Virus record (IMG/VR): IMGVR_UViG_3300031885_003865
Location: 1-45,250 of that record
Origin: a virus
Length of the DNA stretch: 45,250 nucleotides
Reading direction: 5' to 3' (one strand)
Shown: positions 15,364 through 22,987 of the stretch, in pieces
How the letters are laid out: each line of letters opens with the position of its first letter
Position numbering within the stretch: position 1 is the first letter of the stretch
Notes under the pieces: generated by a model
What the model was told of the DNA's origin: nothing
Databases searched by the model: none
Seen by the model: the letters and a program-made list of their open reading frames with translations, nothing else
Position numbers and translations under genes: made by a program

Positions 15364-15780
15364 GTGGACGTCGATACGACGGTGGACGTGAAAACGAGGA
15401 TTGCGGAGGTCAATGTTGCGGAGAGGGCCATCCTGGCGAAGGTCGGCGTCATTGTCAGGGAGCTGCGGCTGTGCCCGTTCTGCGGGTGGGGCGTGCTCGT
15501 CGTGGCCGAGTCTGGCGGCCGGGTGCGGGTCTACCTGAGCCGACCGCCCGAGGCGGCGGAAGATGAGGCGCGGCGTGACTGCGTCTGGCTGCCGCGCGAC
15601 GCGGATGCCACTGCAGAGGGCGTGGCCGCTGCGATCAACCAGTGGGCGCGGGAGCAGCGCGCGGCGGCCTGGGCGGCGGCGGCCGAAGCCGCGACGGGCG
15701 GCGGCCCGTGCGCGGCAGTGGGCGACCTCGGCGCCCAGCCCGGGGGCCCGTGCGGCGGTGACGATGATGAGCGCCTGTGA
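15364..15780 (+). CDS. unknown protein with single CPFCG knuckle
   Basis: 138 residues from a GTG preceded by GAGGGGG. A helical start (VDVKTRIAEVNVAERAILAK) leads to ELRLCPFCGWGVLVVAESGG, half of a zinc ribbon, then an alanine-rich helix and a glycine/acidic tail with two cysteines. Function unknown. High third-position GC supports coding. Confidence 0.55.
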   Translation: MDVDTTVDVKTRIAEVNVAERAILAKVGVIVRELRLCPFCGWGVLVVAESGGRVRVYLSRPPEAAEDEARRDCVWLPRDADATAEGVAAAINQWAREQRAAAWAAAAEAATGGGPCAAVGDLGAQPGGPCGGDDDERL

Positions 15781-15814
15781 CCAGGGCGGCGATGGGCGGA
15801 GGGAACCGGGGAAC

Positions 15815-15997
15815 GTGGCCGACATGGACGAGCCCGCCGAGACGGCCGCGGCGCGGCTGATCCTCGCGGGGTTCTGGGGCTGGTTCGAGCGCGTCGTGAC
15901 GGGCCGGCACGCCGACTGGGTCGCCTGGGCGCTGATTGCGGGCGCAATCGCGTACTGGGCGGCGAACATCGCCTGGTCGTTACTGGAGCGGCGGTAG
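15815..15997 (+). CDS. small single-span membrane protein
   Basis: About 60 residues from GTG 15815 (GGAGGG upstream; ATG 15824 and ATG 15767 are alternatives). A cytoplasmic helix (ETAAARLILAGFWGWFERVV) precedes a hydrophobic span WVAWALIAGAIAYWAANIAW and a basic end (LLERR). Function unknown; possibly a partner of the membrane-anchored glucosaminidase two genes upstream. Confidence 0.5.
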   Translation: MADMDEPAETAAARLILAGFWGWFERVVTGRHADWVAWALIAGAIAYWAANIAWSLLERR

Positions 15998-16018
15998 CAG
16001 GGGGGGCGGAGCCTATCC

Positions 16019-17326
16019 ATGCCGACGCCTAAGGGAGAACTGAACGACTTCACGCGGCTGTGGAACCCTCTTCGCGAAGCTCTGCGGCGCGCCGAGCTAT
16101 CCGGCCGGCGGCGCAGGGTGGTGGACGCCATCATCGACGCGAGCTTCGGCTGGAACAGGACGGAGACGGGGCCGCTCTCCTATTCCGACCTCGAGGCCGC
16201 AACGGGCATCCCGCGGCGCAAGGTGGGCGAGCACGTCACGACCCTGGTGGCGATGGGAGTGGTCAGGCGCGTCCAAGACCCAGGGGCGGCGCGCCAGAAG
16301 AGCTCGTACCGGCTCGTCAAGGACTTCCGGTTGTGGTTGCCCAGCGTCCTCGACCTGTCGCGGATGAGCCCCACCGCGATGCGCCTGGTCGCGGAGGAGT
16401 GCGGTGACGCCACCCCGACGGAGGCTGACAGTCCCCCCAATCGGCACAGTGCCGCTGAGGGGGACTGTGCCGCCCAGGGGGACTGTACGGTGCCGCCTGC
16501 GGGGACTGTACGGTGCCGCCCAGGGGCACAGTCCGGCCCCGCAAATTCAGGCGTGACGCAGGCGCGCGGGGGGCCTAAAGACAGGATCAAAGACAGCTCT
16601 AAAGACAGGGAGATCTCTCCCCCAGATCCCCCCCGGCCTTCCCTCGAGGAGCTCAGGGCCCGGTACACCCCGGAGCAGCTCACTGCCATCCACGACTACT
16701 GGGACGTCCAGCGGCTGAACCGGAAGAGCGGGCATGTGGCTCCGGGAGTGGTGCTCAACGAGATGCAGTATTGGGCGCGGTATCCGCCCGACCTGGTGGC
16801 CAGAGCGCTCGCGGTCCACCTGGCCGGCCACGAGGAGAAGTCCGAGCGCTACACCCGCGGCATCCTACGCGGGCTGAAGCGCGAGGAGGAGGCGAGGGAG
16901 CGTGCACGTGGGCGGGGCGGAGGCGTTGGGGCCCATCCTGGAGCGGGTGATGCAGGGCTTCGTCCGGCGCAAGGAGGAGGCGCTGATGCGCCTCGAGGCC
17001 GAGATTACCACTCGGGGCGGCTTGCACGCCGCGGCCAGGGCGCTCTACCCGCACCTGGTGGCGGGAGCGGAGCCGGGGTACCAGCTCGACCCGGCCCGGG
17101 TCCTGAGCTACGAGGGGGCGGAGCGGCAGCTGCGGGAGCACTGCCAGAACTGCCAGGGGGACGTGCCGGACCACTGGGCGTGCGAGTACCCGCGGCTCAC
17201 GACGTCGGGGGCGGTACTGCGCAAGCCGTGTCCCACCAGGCGGGCCTTCAGGAACCGCGAGAGGTACAGCCGCCTCCTGGGGGCGGCCAGACTGCCGGCG
17301 CGCTTCGCCCGCCGGACCCTCGATGA
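16019..17326 (+). CDS. phage replication protein O-like initiator, C-terminal reading extends over dnaC
   Basis: Residues about 8-95 match Phage_rep_O (PF04492): NDFTRLWNPLREALRRAELS, a winged helix with LSYSDLEAATGIPRRKVGEH, then VVRRVQDPG. The middle (137-200) is encoded by the iteron origin and is low-complexity. A second helical domain (about 210-285: LTAIHDYWDVQRLNRKSG, LARALAVHL-like helices, GILRGLKREEEARE) probably binds the helicase loader. Beyond about residue 294 the frame runs 425 bases inside the dnaC-like gene. There it loses the GC-rich third-position pattern, so the last 140 residues are probably not selected protein. The initiator would melt its internal origin and recruit the DnaC-like loader. 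ATG with GGCGGAG upstream. Confidence 0.85.
   Translation: MPTPKGELNDFTRLWNPLREALRRAELSGRRRRVVDAIIDASFGWNRTETGPLSYSDLEAATGIPRRKVGEHVTTLVAMGVVRRVQDPGAARQKSSYRLVKDFRLWLPSVLDLSRMSPTAMRLVAEECGDATPTEADSPPNRHSAAEGDCAAQGDCTVPPAGTVRCRPGAQSGPANSGVTQARGGPKDRIKDSSKDREISPPDPPRPSLEELRARYTPEQLTAIHDYWDVQRLNRKSGHVAPGVVLNEMQYWARYPPDLVARALAVHLAGHEEKSERYTRGILRGLKREEEARERARGRGGGVGAHPGAGDAGLRPAQGGGADAPRGRDYHSGRLARRGQGALPAPGGGSGAGVPARPGPGPELRGGGAAAAGALPELPGGRAGPLGVRVPAAHDVGGGTAQAVSHQAGLQEPREVQPPPGGGQTAGALRPPDPR
16427..16534. repeat. iteron cluster, probable replication origin inside the initiator gene
   Basis: Six copies of an ACTGT core lie in 108 bases. Direct copies are GGGGGACTGTGCCGCC (16459), GGGGGACTGTACGGTGCCGCC minus its end bases (16477) and GGGGACTGTACGGTGCCGCC (16501). 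Inverted copies are at 16427 (GACAGTCCCCC), 16443 (GGCACAGTGCC) and 16527 (CACAGTCC). Iterons in the middle of an O-like gene reproduce the lambda arrangement. Confidence 0.8.
16577..16608 (+). repeat. three 12-base-phased AAAGACAG direct repeats next to the iterons
   Basis: AAAGACAG begins at 16577, 16589 and 16601, exactly 12 bases apart. The stretch is locally AT-richer than its surroundings and encodes KDRIKDSSKDRE. It could be the unwinding element of the origin or a second binding array. Confidence 0.65.
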
Positions 17327-17867
17327 CTTCGAGGAGCGCGACGAGGACTCCCGCGGGGCGCTCGCTGCGGCTCGGCACCTGGTGGAGAGGTGGGGCGAGC
17401 CCGGGCTCAAGGGCCTTCTCGTCCTGGGGTCCAACGGGACCGGCAAGACGCACCTCGCCGCGGGCATCATGCAGGCGCTGATGGCGCGGGGGGTCGCCAC
17501 CAGGTTCTACACCGGCATTGAGCTCACCGACGAGTTCATCGCCGCGGCGCGCCGGTGGCAGCTCCGGGAGCTCTCCGACGCGCTGGCGACCGTGCCGCTT
17601 CTGGTCCTCGACGACCTCGGCAAGGAGTTCTTCAGGACGGTCGACGCCGAGGAGCGCGAGGCCTCGGCCTTCGCCCTGAGCCGGCTATTCGAGGTCATCA
17701 ACGGGCGGTACGAGGAGGAGCGCGTGACGGTCGTCACCAGCAACCTCAGCGAGGATGAGATCGCGCGGCGCTACGGGCGGGCGGTCTTCTCCAGGATGGC
17801 CGAGACAATGAGGCTGGTGCCGCTCGCCGGCGAGGACCGGCGCTGGCGGGGCAGCGGGGAGGTGTAG
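16902..17867 (+). CDS. DnaC/DnaI-like AAA+ helicase loader
   Basis: 321 residues with an N-terminal domain carrying a cysteine cluster (HCQNCQ, about 80-83; WAC near 94; KPC near 110), likely zinc-binding as in DnaI. An AAA+ ATPase follows: Walker A GSNGTGKT (176-183), Walker B LLVLDDLGKE (about 233-242), sensor I TVVTSNLS and arginine-finger region SRMAETMRLV. It would load the host replicative helicase at the phage origin. The GTG at 16902 follows GAGGAGGAGG inside the end of the initiator gene. No phage helicase is visible nearby, so the host DnaB-type helicase is probably used. Confidence 0.92.
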   Translation: MHVGGAEALGPILERVMQGFVRRKEEALMRLEAEITTRGGLHAAARALYPHLVAGAEPGYQLDPARVLSYEGAERQLREHCQNCQGDVPDHWACEYPRLTTSGAVLRKPCPTRRAFRNRERYSRLLGAARLPARFARRTLDDFEERDEDSRGALAAARHLVERWGEPGLKGLLVLGSNGTGKTHLAAGIMQALMARGVATRFYTGIELTDEFIAAARRWQLRELSDALATVPLLVLDDLGKEFFRTVDAEEREASAFALSRLFEVINGRYEEERVTVVTSNLSEDEIARRYGRAVFSRMAETMRLVPLAGEDRRWRGSGEV

Positions 17868-17870
17868 GCG

Positions 17871-18086
17871 GTGAGGCGGGGTCCGTATAGGCGGCTCCAC
17901 TTCCACCAGCGGGCCAGCCGCGACGTGCGCCGCGACGTCGCCGCCGGCTTGAACACGCTCCTACACCTGGGCGCCACCGTGGGCGCGGACGGCGGGATCC
18001 ACGTTCTCCTGCGCGGCGGCCGAGAGGCGGTATGCTCGGCGTGCGCAAGGGGCGGCTGGGAAGTGGAGCTGCGACAGAGGTTGTAG
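17871..18086 (+). CDS. unknown small basic protein
   Basis: 71 residues, three bases after the loader gene, GTG start after GGGGAGGTG. Histidine- and arginine-rich N-terminus (RRLHFHQRASRDVRRD), then GGIHVLLRGGREAVCSAC with one CxxC. Possibly nucleic-acid binding. No family recognised. Confidence 0.5.
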   Translation: MRRGPYRRLHFHQRASRDVRRDVAAGLNTLLHLGATVGADGGIHVLLRGGREAVCSACARGGWEVELRQRL

Positions 18087-18124
18087 GGCTCGGAGCCGAG
18101 CCAAATTGAACGGAGGTGCGAGTC

Positions 18125-18913
18125 ATGGGGTCCAGAACCGCGTCGTTCGTGGCGGTGGTCCGCCAGATCACGATGGCGAACAAGCGGGAGGGACAGGTGT
18201 TCAGAATCCTGCTCGACTATGCCAGCGTGAAGGGTGAGACCCTGGAGACCCTGACCAAGTTCGGCGACGACGAGCAGGTGCGCGTCGTGATCCAGCCCAC
18301 GCAGGTGAGCATGGACGAGCTGCCACGGGTCGAGAAAGAGCGCCTCGGCCTGTTCGCGCAGGACGGCGCCGGGCCGGAGCATCCGGCCGCCGCTGCCCAG
18401 GTGGCCGGCGGGGAGGAGCGGGGGGACGGGGACACCGCCCCGGTTGACGCCAGCGGCCCGCCGCGGGACCTCGCGGAGGCCGACGGAGGGGGCGGCTCGT
18501 CGGGCGCAGCAGCCGATGACGCCGCGGCGAGTGCAGCTGAGGGCCCGGAAGGGCGCGCCAGCGCCGGCTCTGGCCCCGCTGAGGTCGGCGGCTTCATGGA
18601 GGACCACCGCCCGGAGATCGAGGACCTCCTGGGGGCCGGCACGCCGGACTCAACGATGAGCATGCCCCTCACGCACTTCGCCGCCGAGCTGGCGGTACTC
18701 GGATGCCGTGCCTCCTACGATGACGTGCGGGTCGCCATCGGTCGTACGGGCTACCTTGCCCTCGAGCGGTCAGGCCGCGGGTACCGGGTGAGGTTGACCG
18801 CGATCGAGGACCTGCAGGCAGCAGGCGACGATGGCGACGGTCCGGTCGTCAGCGCCGTGCCGCCTGCCCCGGTGGAGCTGGCGGCCGCGCCCGCGGGGGG
18901 TGCGGCGGAATGA
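18125..18913 (+). CDS. ParB-adjacent protein with C-terminal domain shared with the gene after parB
   Basis: 262 residues, ATG 18125 with CGGAGGTG. An N-terminal folded part (about 1-70: REGQVFRILLDYASVKGETL, VRVVIQP) joins, through a long Gly/Ala/acidic linker, a C-terminal winged-helix-like domain (about 178-232: LTHFAAELAVLGCRASYDDV, IGRTGYLALERSGRGYRVRL). The latter matches the 20562-21008 protein at 16 of 33 positions. It overlaps parB by four bases, so the three genes form one translational unit. I infer a DNA-binding or ParB-partner role. Confidence 0.65.
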   Translation: MGSRTASFVAVVRQITMANKREGQVFRILLDYASVKGETLETLTKFGDDEQVRVVIQPTQVSMDELPRVEKERLGLFAQDGAGPEHPAAAAQVAGGEERGDGDTAPVDASGPPRDLAEADGGGGSSGAAADDAAASAAEGPEGRASAGSGPAEVGGFMEDHRPEIEDLLGAGTPDSTMSMPLTHFAAELAVLGCRASYDDVRVAIGRTGYLALERSGRGYRVRLTAIEDLQAAGDDGDGPVVSAVPPAPVELAAAPAGGAAE

Positions 18914-20565
18914 CGGACCACGGCCGCCGCGGAGGCCTCCTAGACACCCTTGGCGCGACGCCGTTGAGCAGCCCCGTCGACGCCGGCGGGAAGGTGCTGG
19001 GCATCCCTCTCAACAGCATCCTGGTCGGTCGGAACGTCCGGCGCAACTTCGACGCGGCAGCCATGCAGCAGCTCACCGATAGCGTCAGACGCGTCGGCGT
19101 GCTGCAGCCCATCCTCGTTCGCCCCGCTGGCGACGGTTCTCCCGTGCTCTACATCCTCGTCTGTGGCGAGCGCCGGCTGAGGGCCGCCGAGGCGGCCGGT
19201 CTGGCCGCGATACCAGCCGTGGTGCGTGATCTCGACGACTCTGCGGCGCGGGAAGCGATGCTCATGGAGAACCTCCAGCGCCGCGATCTGGACCCCGTGG
19301 AGGAGGCCGCTGGGTTCCAGGAGCTCCTCCAGGAACACGGCTACAAGCAGCAGGAGCTGGCCGAGCGCCTGGGTGTGTCCCAGCCGCACATCGCCAACCG
19401 CCTGCGGCTGCTGAAGTTGCCCGAGGAAGTCCGGGAGCATATTTCGCGTGAAATACTGACGCCCGGGCACGCAATGGCCCTGCTACGCCTCGAGGTGGCA
19501 CCGGCGATGCTACTCCAGTGTGCGCAGCAGCTGGTTGCGGAGGAAACGCCGGTCGCAAAAGCAGGGGACCAAGTCGACGAGATCGTGCGCCGTACCGCGA
19601 AGCCCCTCGATCCTGACCGCTACCCGCACGAGGACAAGCCGGTGTTCGACACCACGACCTGCGGCAACTGCCATGAAAGCATCAGGGTCTCCAAGTGGCA
19701 GGGAGCCTCGGACAAGACCCCGTTCTGCCTCAACGGTGAGTGCTGGAGCCGCAAGCAGACAGAGGCGCAACAGACGCAGGCGGCCGCGCTCCGGGAGAAA
19801 TTCGGCAAGGCCGCCAAGGGCGGCAAGGTGCTCACAAGAGACGCCCTTCCGCAGGACGGGGACTCCTGGAGGCAGCTCAAGCACGAGAAGGACATCGACT
19901 CGGCCGCGTGCGAGGGCTGCAAGGACCTCGCCATCGCCCAGCTCTACTCGGCAGAGCCTGAGCCCGTGTGCCTTAACCCCAAGTGCCTCCGCAGGAAAGT
20001 CGCGGCGGTCACGCGGGAGAAAAACAAGGTGGCCCGCGAGACGGCCGCGGCCGCGGTCCAGAGCGCTGTCGAGTGGGCGCGGCGGACGGCTGCGGCGGGT
20101 ATCACCAAGGACGTACTCGTGCCTCTCGCCGGGCTCGTGTTCACGAACGTCAAGGCACAATGGCAGACCGGCGTCCCGGTGCAAAAGGCTGACACCTTCT
20201 TGAGGAACCGGGGGTTGGACATCGGGAACGCTCTCTGGTGCGTCGAGAATCAGGGCTGGCCGCAGTTCAAGGCGCAGCTCGAGGCCCTGTCCGAGGAGGC
20301 CCTGCTGGCGCTGGTCCTCGAATGGGCCGCGGTCGCGCTCGGCGGCACGTGGCTCATGCGCCTGGCCATGGGGCTGGAGCCACCGAACGCCGCCGCCCCC
20401 GACGACTACGTCGGGGCGGAGGATGAGGATTGCGACGGCGACTGTGACAATTGCGACGACGACGAGTGCGACACGCGCCGCGCGGACGGCGGCAAGGAAG
20501 CCGACAACGGCGCAGACGCCGCAGCCACGGTCAACGACCCCCTGACAAAGGAGGAAATCTCATGA
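18910..20565 (+). CDS. parB: ParB/Spo0J-family protein with zinc-binding C-terminal extension
   Basis: 551 residues. The ParB N-terminal (CTPase) domain spans about 30-125 with CGERRLRAAEAAG (85-97) and MENLQRRDLDPVEEA (119-133). The central HTH is YKQQELAERLGVSQPHIANR. The C-terminal half is not the usual ParB dimer: two cysteine sets (CGNC with FCLNGECW, about 251-276; CEGC with VCLNPKCL, about 335-361) probably bind zinc. The end is an Asp/Cys run (DCDGDCDNCDDDEC). Proteins of this class bind parS and slide as CTP clamps; some phage versions are nucleases or regulators. No ParA is present. A parS-like palindrome lies inside the gene (19440-19455). It is coupled by ATGA overlaps to genes on both sides. 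Confidence 0.88.
   Translation: MTDHGRRGGLLDTLGATPLSSPVDAGGKVLGIPLNSILVGRNVRRNFDAAAMQQLTDSVRRVGVLQPILVRPAGDGSPVLYILVCGERRLRAAEAAGLAAIPAVVRDLDDSAAREAMLMENLQRRDLDPVEEAAGFQELLQEHGYKQQELAERLGVSQPHIANRLRLLKLPEEVREHISREILTPGHAMALLRLEVAPAMLLQCAQQLVAEETPVAKAGDQVDEIVRRTAKPLDPDRYPHEDKPVFDTTTCGNCHESIRVSKWQGASDKTPFCLNGECWSRKQTEAQQTQAAALREKFGKAAKGGKVLTRDALPQDGDSWRQLKHEKDIDSAACEGCKDLAIAQLYSAEPEPVCLNPKCLRRKVAAVTREKNKVARETAAAAVQSAVEWARRTAAAGITKDVLVPLAGLVFTNVKAQWQTGVPVQKADTFLRNRGLDIGNALWCVENQGWPQFKAQLEALSEEALLALVLEWAAVALGGTWLMRLAMGLEPPNAAAPDDYVGAEDEDCDGDCDNCDDDECDTRRADGGKEADNGADAAATVNDPLTKEEIS
19440..19455 (+). promoter_or_regulatory. parS-like site A (within parB)
   Basis: TATTTCGCGTGAAATA has 6-base perfect arms around GCGT. 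It has the same plan as chromosomal parS (GTTTC-ACGT-GAAAC). It encodes ISREI within the ParB linker. The 15-mer ATTTCGCGTGAAATA recurs exactly at 44710. Confidence 0.65.
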
Positions 20566-21008
20566 TCCAGCGGCAACCGGAATCCATCGTCAGGTTCAAC
20601 CTGGCGCCGCCGCCAGGCAAGGACTGGACGCGCGAGAACATCGAGCTCTACCTGCTGCAAGTGATCGCGCAGGGCGTGCGGCACATCGCGGAGCGCGTCG
20701 ACGCCCTCTCCAGGGCTGCCGACCTCGTCGAGCAGAAGAACGCCGAGCTGCGCATCGTGGAGGGCGCGCTGGAGCTGCAGCACTACCAGGCCGAGATCAA
20801 GGCCGTCTTCGCGGCGCACGGCGCGGCCACCATGCGGGCCAGCACGTTCTGCGACGCGCTGTACCGGCTCAAGCTCTTTGTCAGCGCGAGAGAGCTGCAG
20901 CGCAGCATCGTCAGGACCGACTTCCTCGCCCTGGAGCCCGCCGGCGGCGGCCACCGGGTACGACTGATCGCGGCGGAGCCGGCCGCGGCGGGGGAGGGCG
21001 CGGCGTGA
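20562..21008 (+). CDS. second ParB-adjacent protein, sharing the winged-helix-like domain
   Basis: 148 residues. An N-terminal helical coil (WTRENIELYLLQVIAQGVRH, IAERVDALSRAADLVEQK) is followed by a C-terminal domain (about 88-140: STFCDALYRLKLFVSARELQ, IVRTDFLALEPAGGGHRVRL). That domain is the same as in the protein before parB. Position and coupling (ATGA with the parB stop) suggest a duplicated ParB-partner family. No published family is recognised. Confidence 0.65.
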   Translation: MIQRQPESIVRFNLAPPPGKDWTRENIELYLLQVIAQGVRHIAERVDALSRAADLVEQKNAELRIVEGALELQHYQAEIKAVFAAHGAATMRASTFCDALYRLKLFVSARELQRSIVRTDFLALEPAGGGHRVRLIAAEPAAAGEGAA

Positions 21009-21277
21009 AGGCGACCAGCAAACGACACACAGCGGCGGCAGCCGCGCCCAGGTTGGCCGTCGCGTACCGGTACACGGTCGAGGTCCGCTACCCGTGTGAG
21101 GCGACGCGCGTCGAGCGCCACCGCTCGCCCCTGGCGACGGGGCAGGTGGTGCCCCGGCATCCAGTCTGCGAGCACCCGGAGGCCTGCCCACCGGGCGCGG
21201 CTACAAAGCACTGGTTCTGGTGGTGCTCGGCGACAGTCGTCAGCGTTGCGGAGGTAGAGGAGGCGACGACCCGGTGA
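21005..21277 (+). CDS. small protein with C/H-rich centre
   Basis: 90 residues, GTG start overlapping the previous stop. YRYTVEVRYPCEATRVERHR leads to HPVCEHPEACPPG...HWFWWCSATVV; the C/H pattern could bind one metal. It overlaps the ASCH gene by four bases. Function unknown. Confidence 0.55.
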   Translation: MKATSKRHTAAAAAPRLAVAYRYTVEVRYPCEATRVERHRSPLATGQVVPRHPVCEHPEACPPGAATKHWFWWCSATVVSVAEVEEATTR

Positions 21278-21744
21278 AAGCCATCACGCTGTGGCAGCCG
21301 TGGGCCAGCCTCGTGGCCGTCGGCGCGAAGTCGGTTGAGACCCGCTCGTGGTGGACTGCCTATCGCGGCCCGCTGGCCATCCACGCCGGCGCCGCCCTGC
21401 GCCTGGAGCACCGGGCGTTGTGCGCGGAGGAGCCGTTCAGGGCTGCCCTGCGGCGCGGCGGGCTGACCGACCCGCGTGCCCTGCCACTGGGCGGGGTGAT
21501 CGCCGTTTGTGAGCTCGTGGACTGTAGCCTGATTCGCCGCGGACCCGAGGCCTTCTTGGGCAGCAGCGAACGTATGGTCCGCCCGAGCGCCCAGGAGGTC
21601 GCGCTCGGAGACTGGACGCCTGGGCGCTATGCCTGGTGCCTGGCCAACGTTCGGGCCCTGCCGCGCCCGATATCGGCCCGCGGCCGCCAAGGCCTGTGGG
21701 AGTGGGGGGCGCCGGCGGCAATCGAGGAGATGGTGTCGGGATGA
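21274..21744 (+). CDS. ASCH-domain protein
   Basis: 156 residues matching phage ASCH proteins (PF04266). It opens MKAITLWQPWASLVAVGAKS with VETRSWWTAYRGPLAIHAG, the classic family start, and later has GGVIAVCELVDC and YAWCLANVRALPRPI. The fold binds RNA or modified nucleotides; some members are amidohydrolases or ribonucleases. The GTG start overlaps the upstream stop (GTGA). It sits between the ParB group and rusA in a tightly packed early operon. Confidence 0.88.
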   Translation: MKAITLWQPWASLVAVGAKSVETRSWWTAYRGPLAIHAGAALRLEHRALCAEEPFRAALRRGGLTDPRALPLGGVIAVCELVDCSLIRRGPEAFLGSSERMVRPSAQEVALGDWTPGRYAWCLANVRALPRPISARGRQGLWEWGAPAAIEEMVSG

Positions 21745-22226
21745 TTGGGGCAAGCCGCGACGAGCCGACCGGATCCCTCTTTCCTTTGGCTGAGCCCGCC
21801 GCGCGGCGGAGGGCGGGGGACGGCTGCCCGGGCGAGATCGCCTTCACGGTCTTCGGCGTCGCCGTCCCCAAGGCGCGGGCGCGCACTGTGAAACTCCCCA
21901 ACGGGCAGATCAGCAGCTACACGCCCGCGAAGACTCGCGAGTGGGAGCGCTGGATACGAGCCCAGGCGGTGGTAGTGAAGCCGCCCGAACCCCTGGACGG
22001 CCCGCTGACCCTGGAGGCGACCTTCTACCTGCCGCGGCCGAAGTCGGTGCCGCGGAGCCGCCGCTACCCGGAGGTGAAGCCCGACCTCGACAACCTCCTC
22101 AAGGCGGTCAAGGACGCCCTCCGGGGGCTCATCTACCTGGACGATTCCCGGATCGTGGAGGTGAGGGCGAGGAAGCTGTATGATGCGGCGCCGCGGGTCG
22201 AGGTAAGGGTGACGCCGGCGGCGTAG
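21741..22226 (+). CDS. rusA: RusA-family Holliday junction resolvase
   Basis: 161 residues, with an N-terminal extension of about 30 residues before the core IAFTVFGVAVPKARART. The core ends in KPDLDNLLKAVKDAL with IYLDDSRIVE. The acidic catalytic residues D115, D117 and the DD pair near 135 are all present. It cuts four-way junctions in recombination intermediates or before packaging. The ATGA overlap with the ASCH gene shows co-translation. It complements the SbcCD/annealing module upstream. Confidence 0.93.
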   Translation: MIGASRDEPTGSLFPLAEPAARRRAGDGCPGEIAFTVFGVAVPKARARTVKLPNGQISSYTPAKTREWERWIRAQAVVVKPPEPLDGPLTLEATFYLPRPKSVPRSRRYPEVKPDLDNLLKAVKDALRGLIYLDDSRIVEVRARKLYDAAPRVEVRVTPAA

Positions 22227-22243
22227 GGGGAGGCGGCACGGCG

Positions 22244-22987
22244 GTGGTCCAAAGGCGGTTCCCGGAGACGGTGGCACAGCTCCTGCTGCCTGAGGAAGCC
22301 TACGAGCCTGGACTAGGCGGACCCAGGCCGGCCACCAGCGAGGAGGCGGCTGGGCGACCGCCGCGGCCGACCTGGTTGCCGGTGGTCGAGGCCGGGGGAG
22401 GCTCCGGCGATCGGCGGCTCCCTCGCCCCGCCCGTGCTGCCGCGGTGCCTGAGGCCAAACCCGGCCCGGCCGCCCAGGTTGAGCCGGTCGCCGGGGCGCT
22501 ATCGCTCGCGCCGCCCGCACCAGAGGCGGCGGTGGAGCCGGTCCCGCCGGTGCCCCGCGCCGAGGTCGGGGTCGGGGCCGCCGAGACCTCGGTCGCAACC
22601 TCGCCACTCGAGCCCTGCCCGCGCCGCCCGGGGCGGAGTTGGCTGGCGCGCCCGGGGAGGCCCCGACGGGTCCCGGCGGGCCACGGGGTGCTCCGCGCGC
22701 TGGCGCGGTTGGACCTCGAGCTGCGACGGTGGGGGCGCTGCCGGCAGGAGGGGGATGAACGCAGGGAGGTGAGCCAAGTGCAGCGGCCCGAGTACGACGC
22801 CTTCGTGCTGTTCAGATGCAACGTCGAGAAGAGGATGCCGGCGGACTCACCGAGCCATCGGGAGCGCAAGCCATGCATGGGAGCCGAGCCGGAGCAGTGC
22901 CCGCACGCCCGCTGGGTGCCAGGGTTGCGCTGGTATGGCTGCAGGCCGAGGAGTGTTCAGGCATTCCGTCGGCAGGAGAGCGCGTAG
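22244..22987 (+). CDS. low-complexity protein with cysteine-containing C-terminus
   Basis: 247-residue frame. The first 170 residues are Pro/Ala/Glu-rich with a short folded start (RRFPETVAQLLLPEEAY). The last 70 (RPEYDAFVLFRCNVEKRMP, KPCMGAEPEQCPHARWVPG, WYGCRP) have four cysteines and look folded. A GTG at 22779 preceded by GGGAGGTG could start this part as a separate gene. Family unknown. The third-position GC pattern supports coding throughout. It is the last gene of the early rightward operon, before a strong hairpin. Confidence 0.5.
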   Translation: MVQRRFPETVAQLLLPEEAYEPGLGGPRPATSEEAAGRPPRPTWLPVVEAGGGSGDRRLPRPARAAAVPEAKPGPAAQVEPVAGALSLAPPAPEAAVEPVPPVPRAEVGVGAAETSVATSPLEPCPRRPGRSWLARPGRPRRVPAGHGVLRALARLDLELRRWGRCRQEGDERREVSQVQRPEYDAFVLFRCNVEKRMPADSPSHRERKPCMGAEPEQCPHARWVPGLRWYGCRPRSVQAFRRQESA

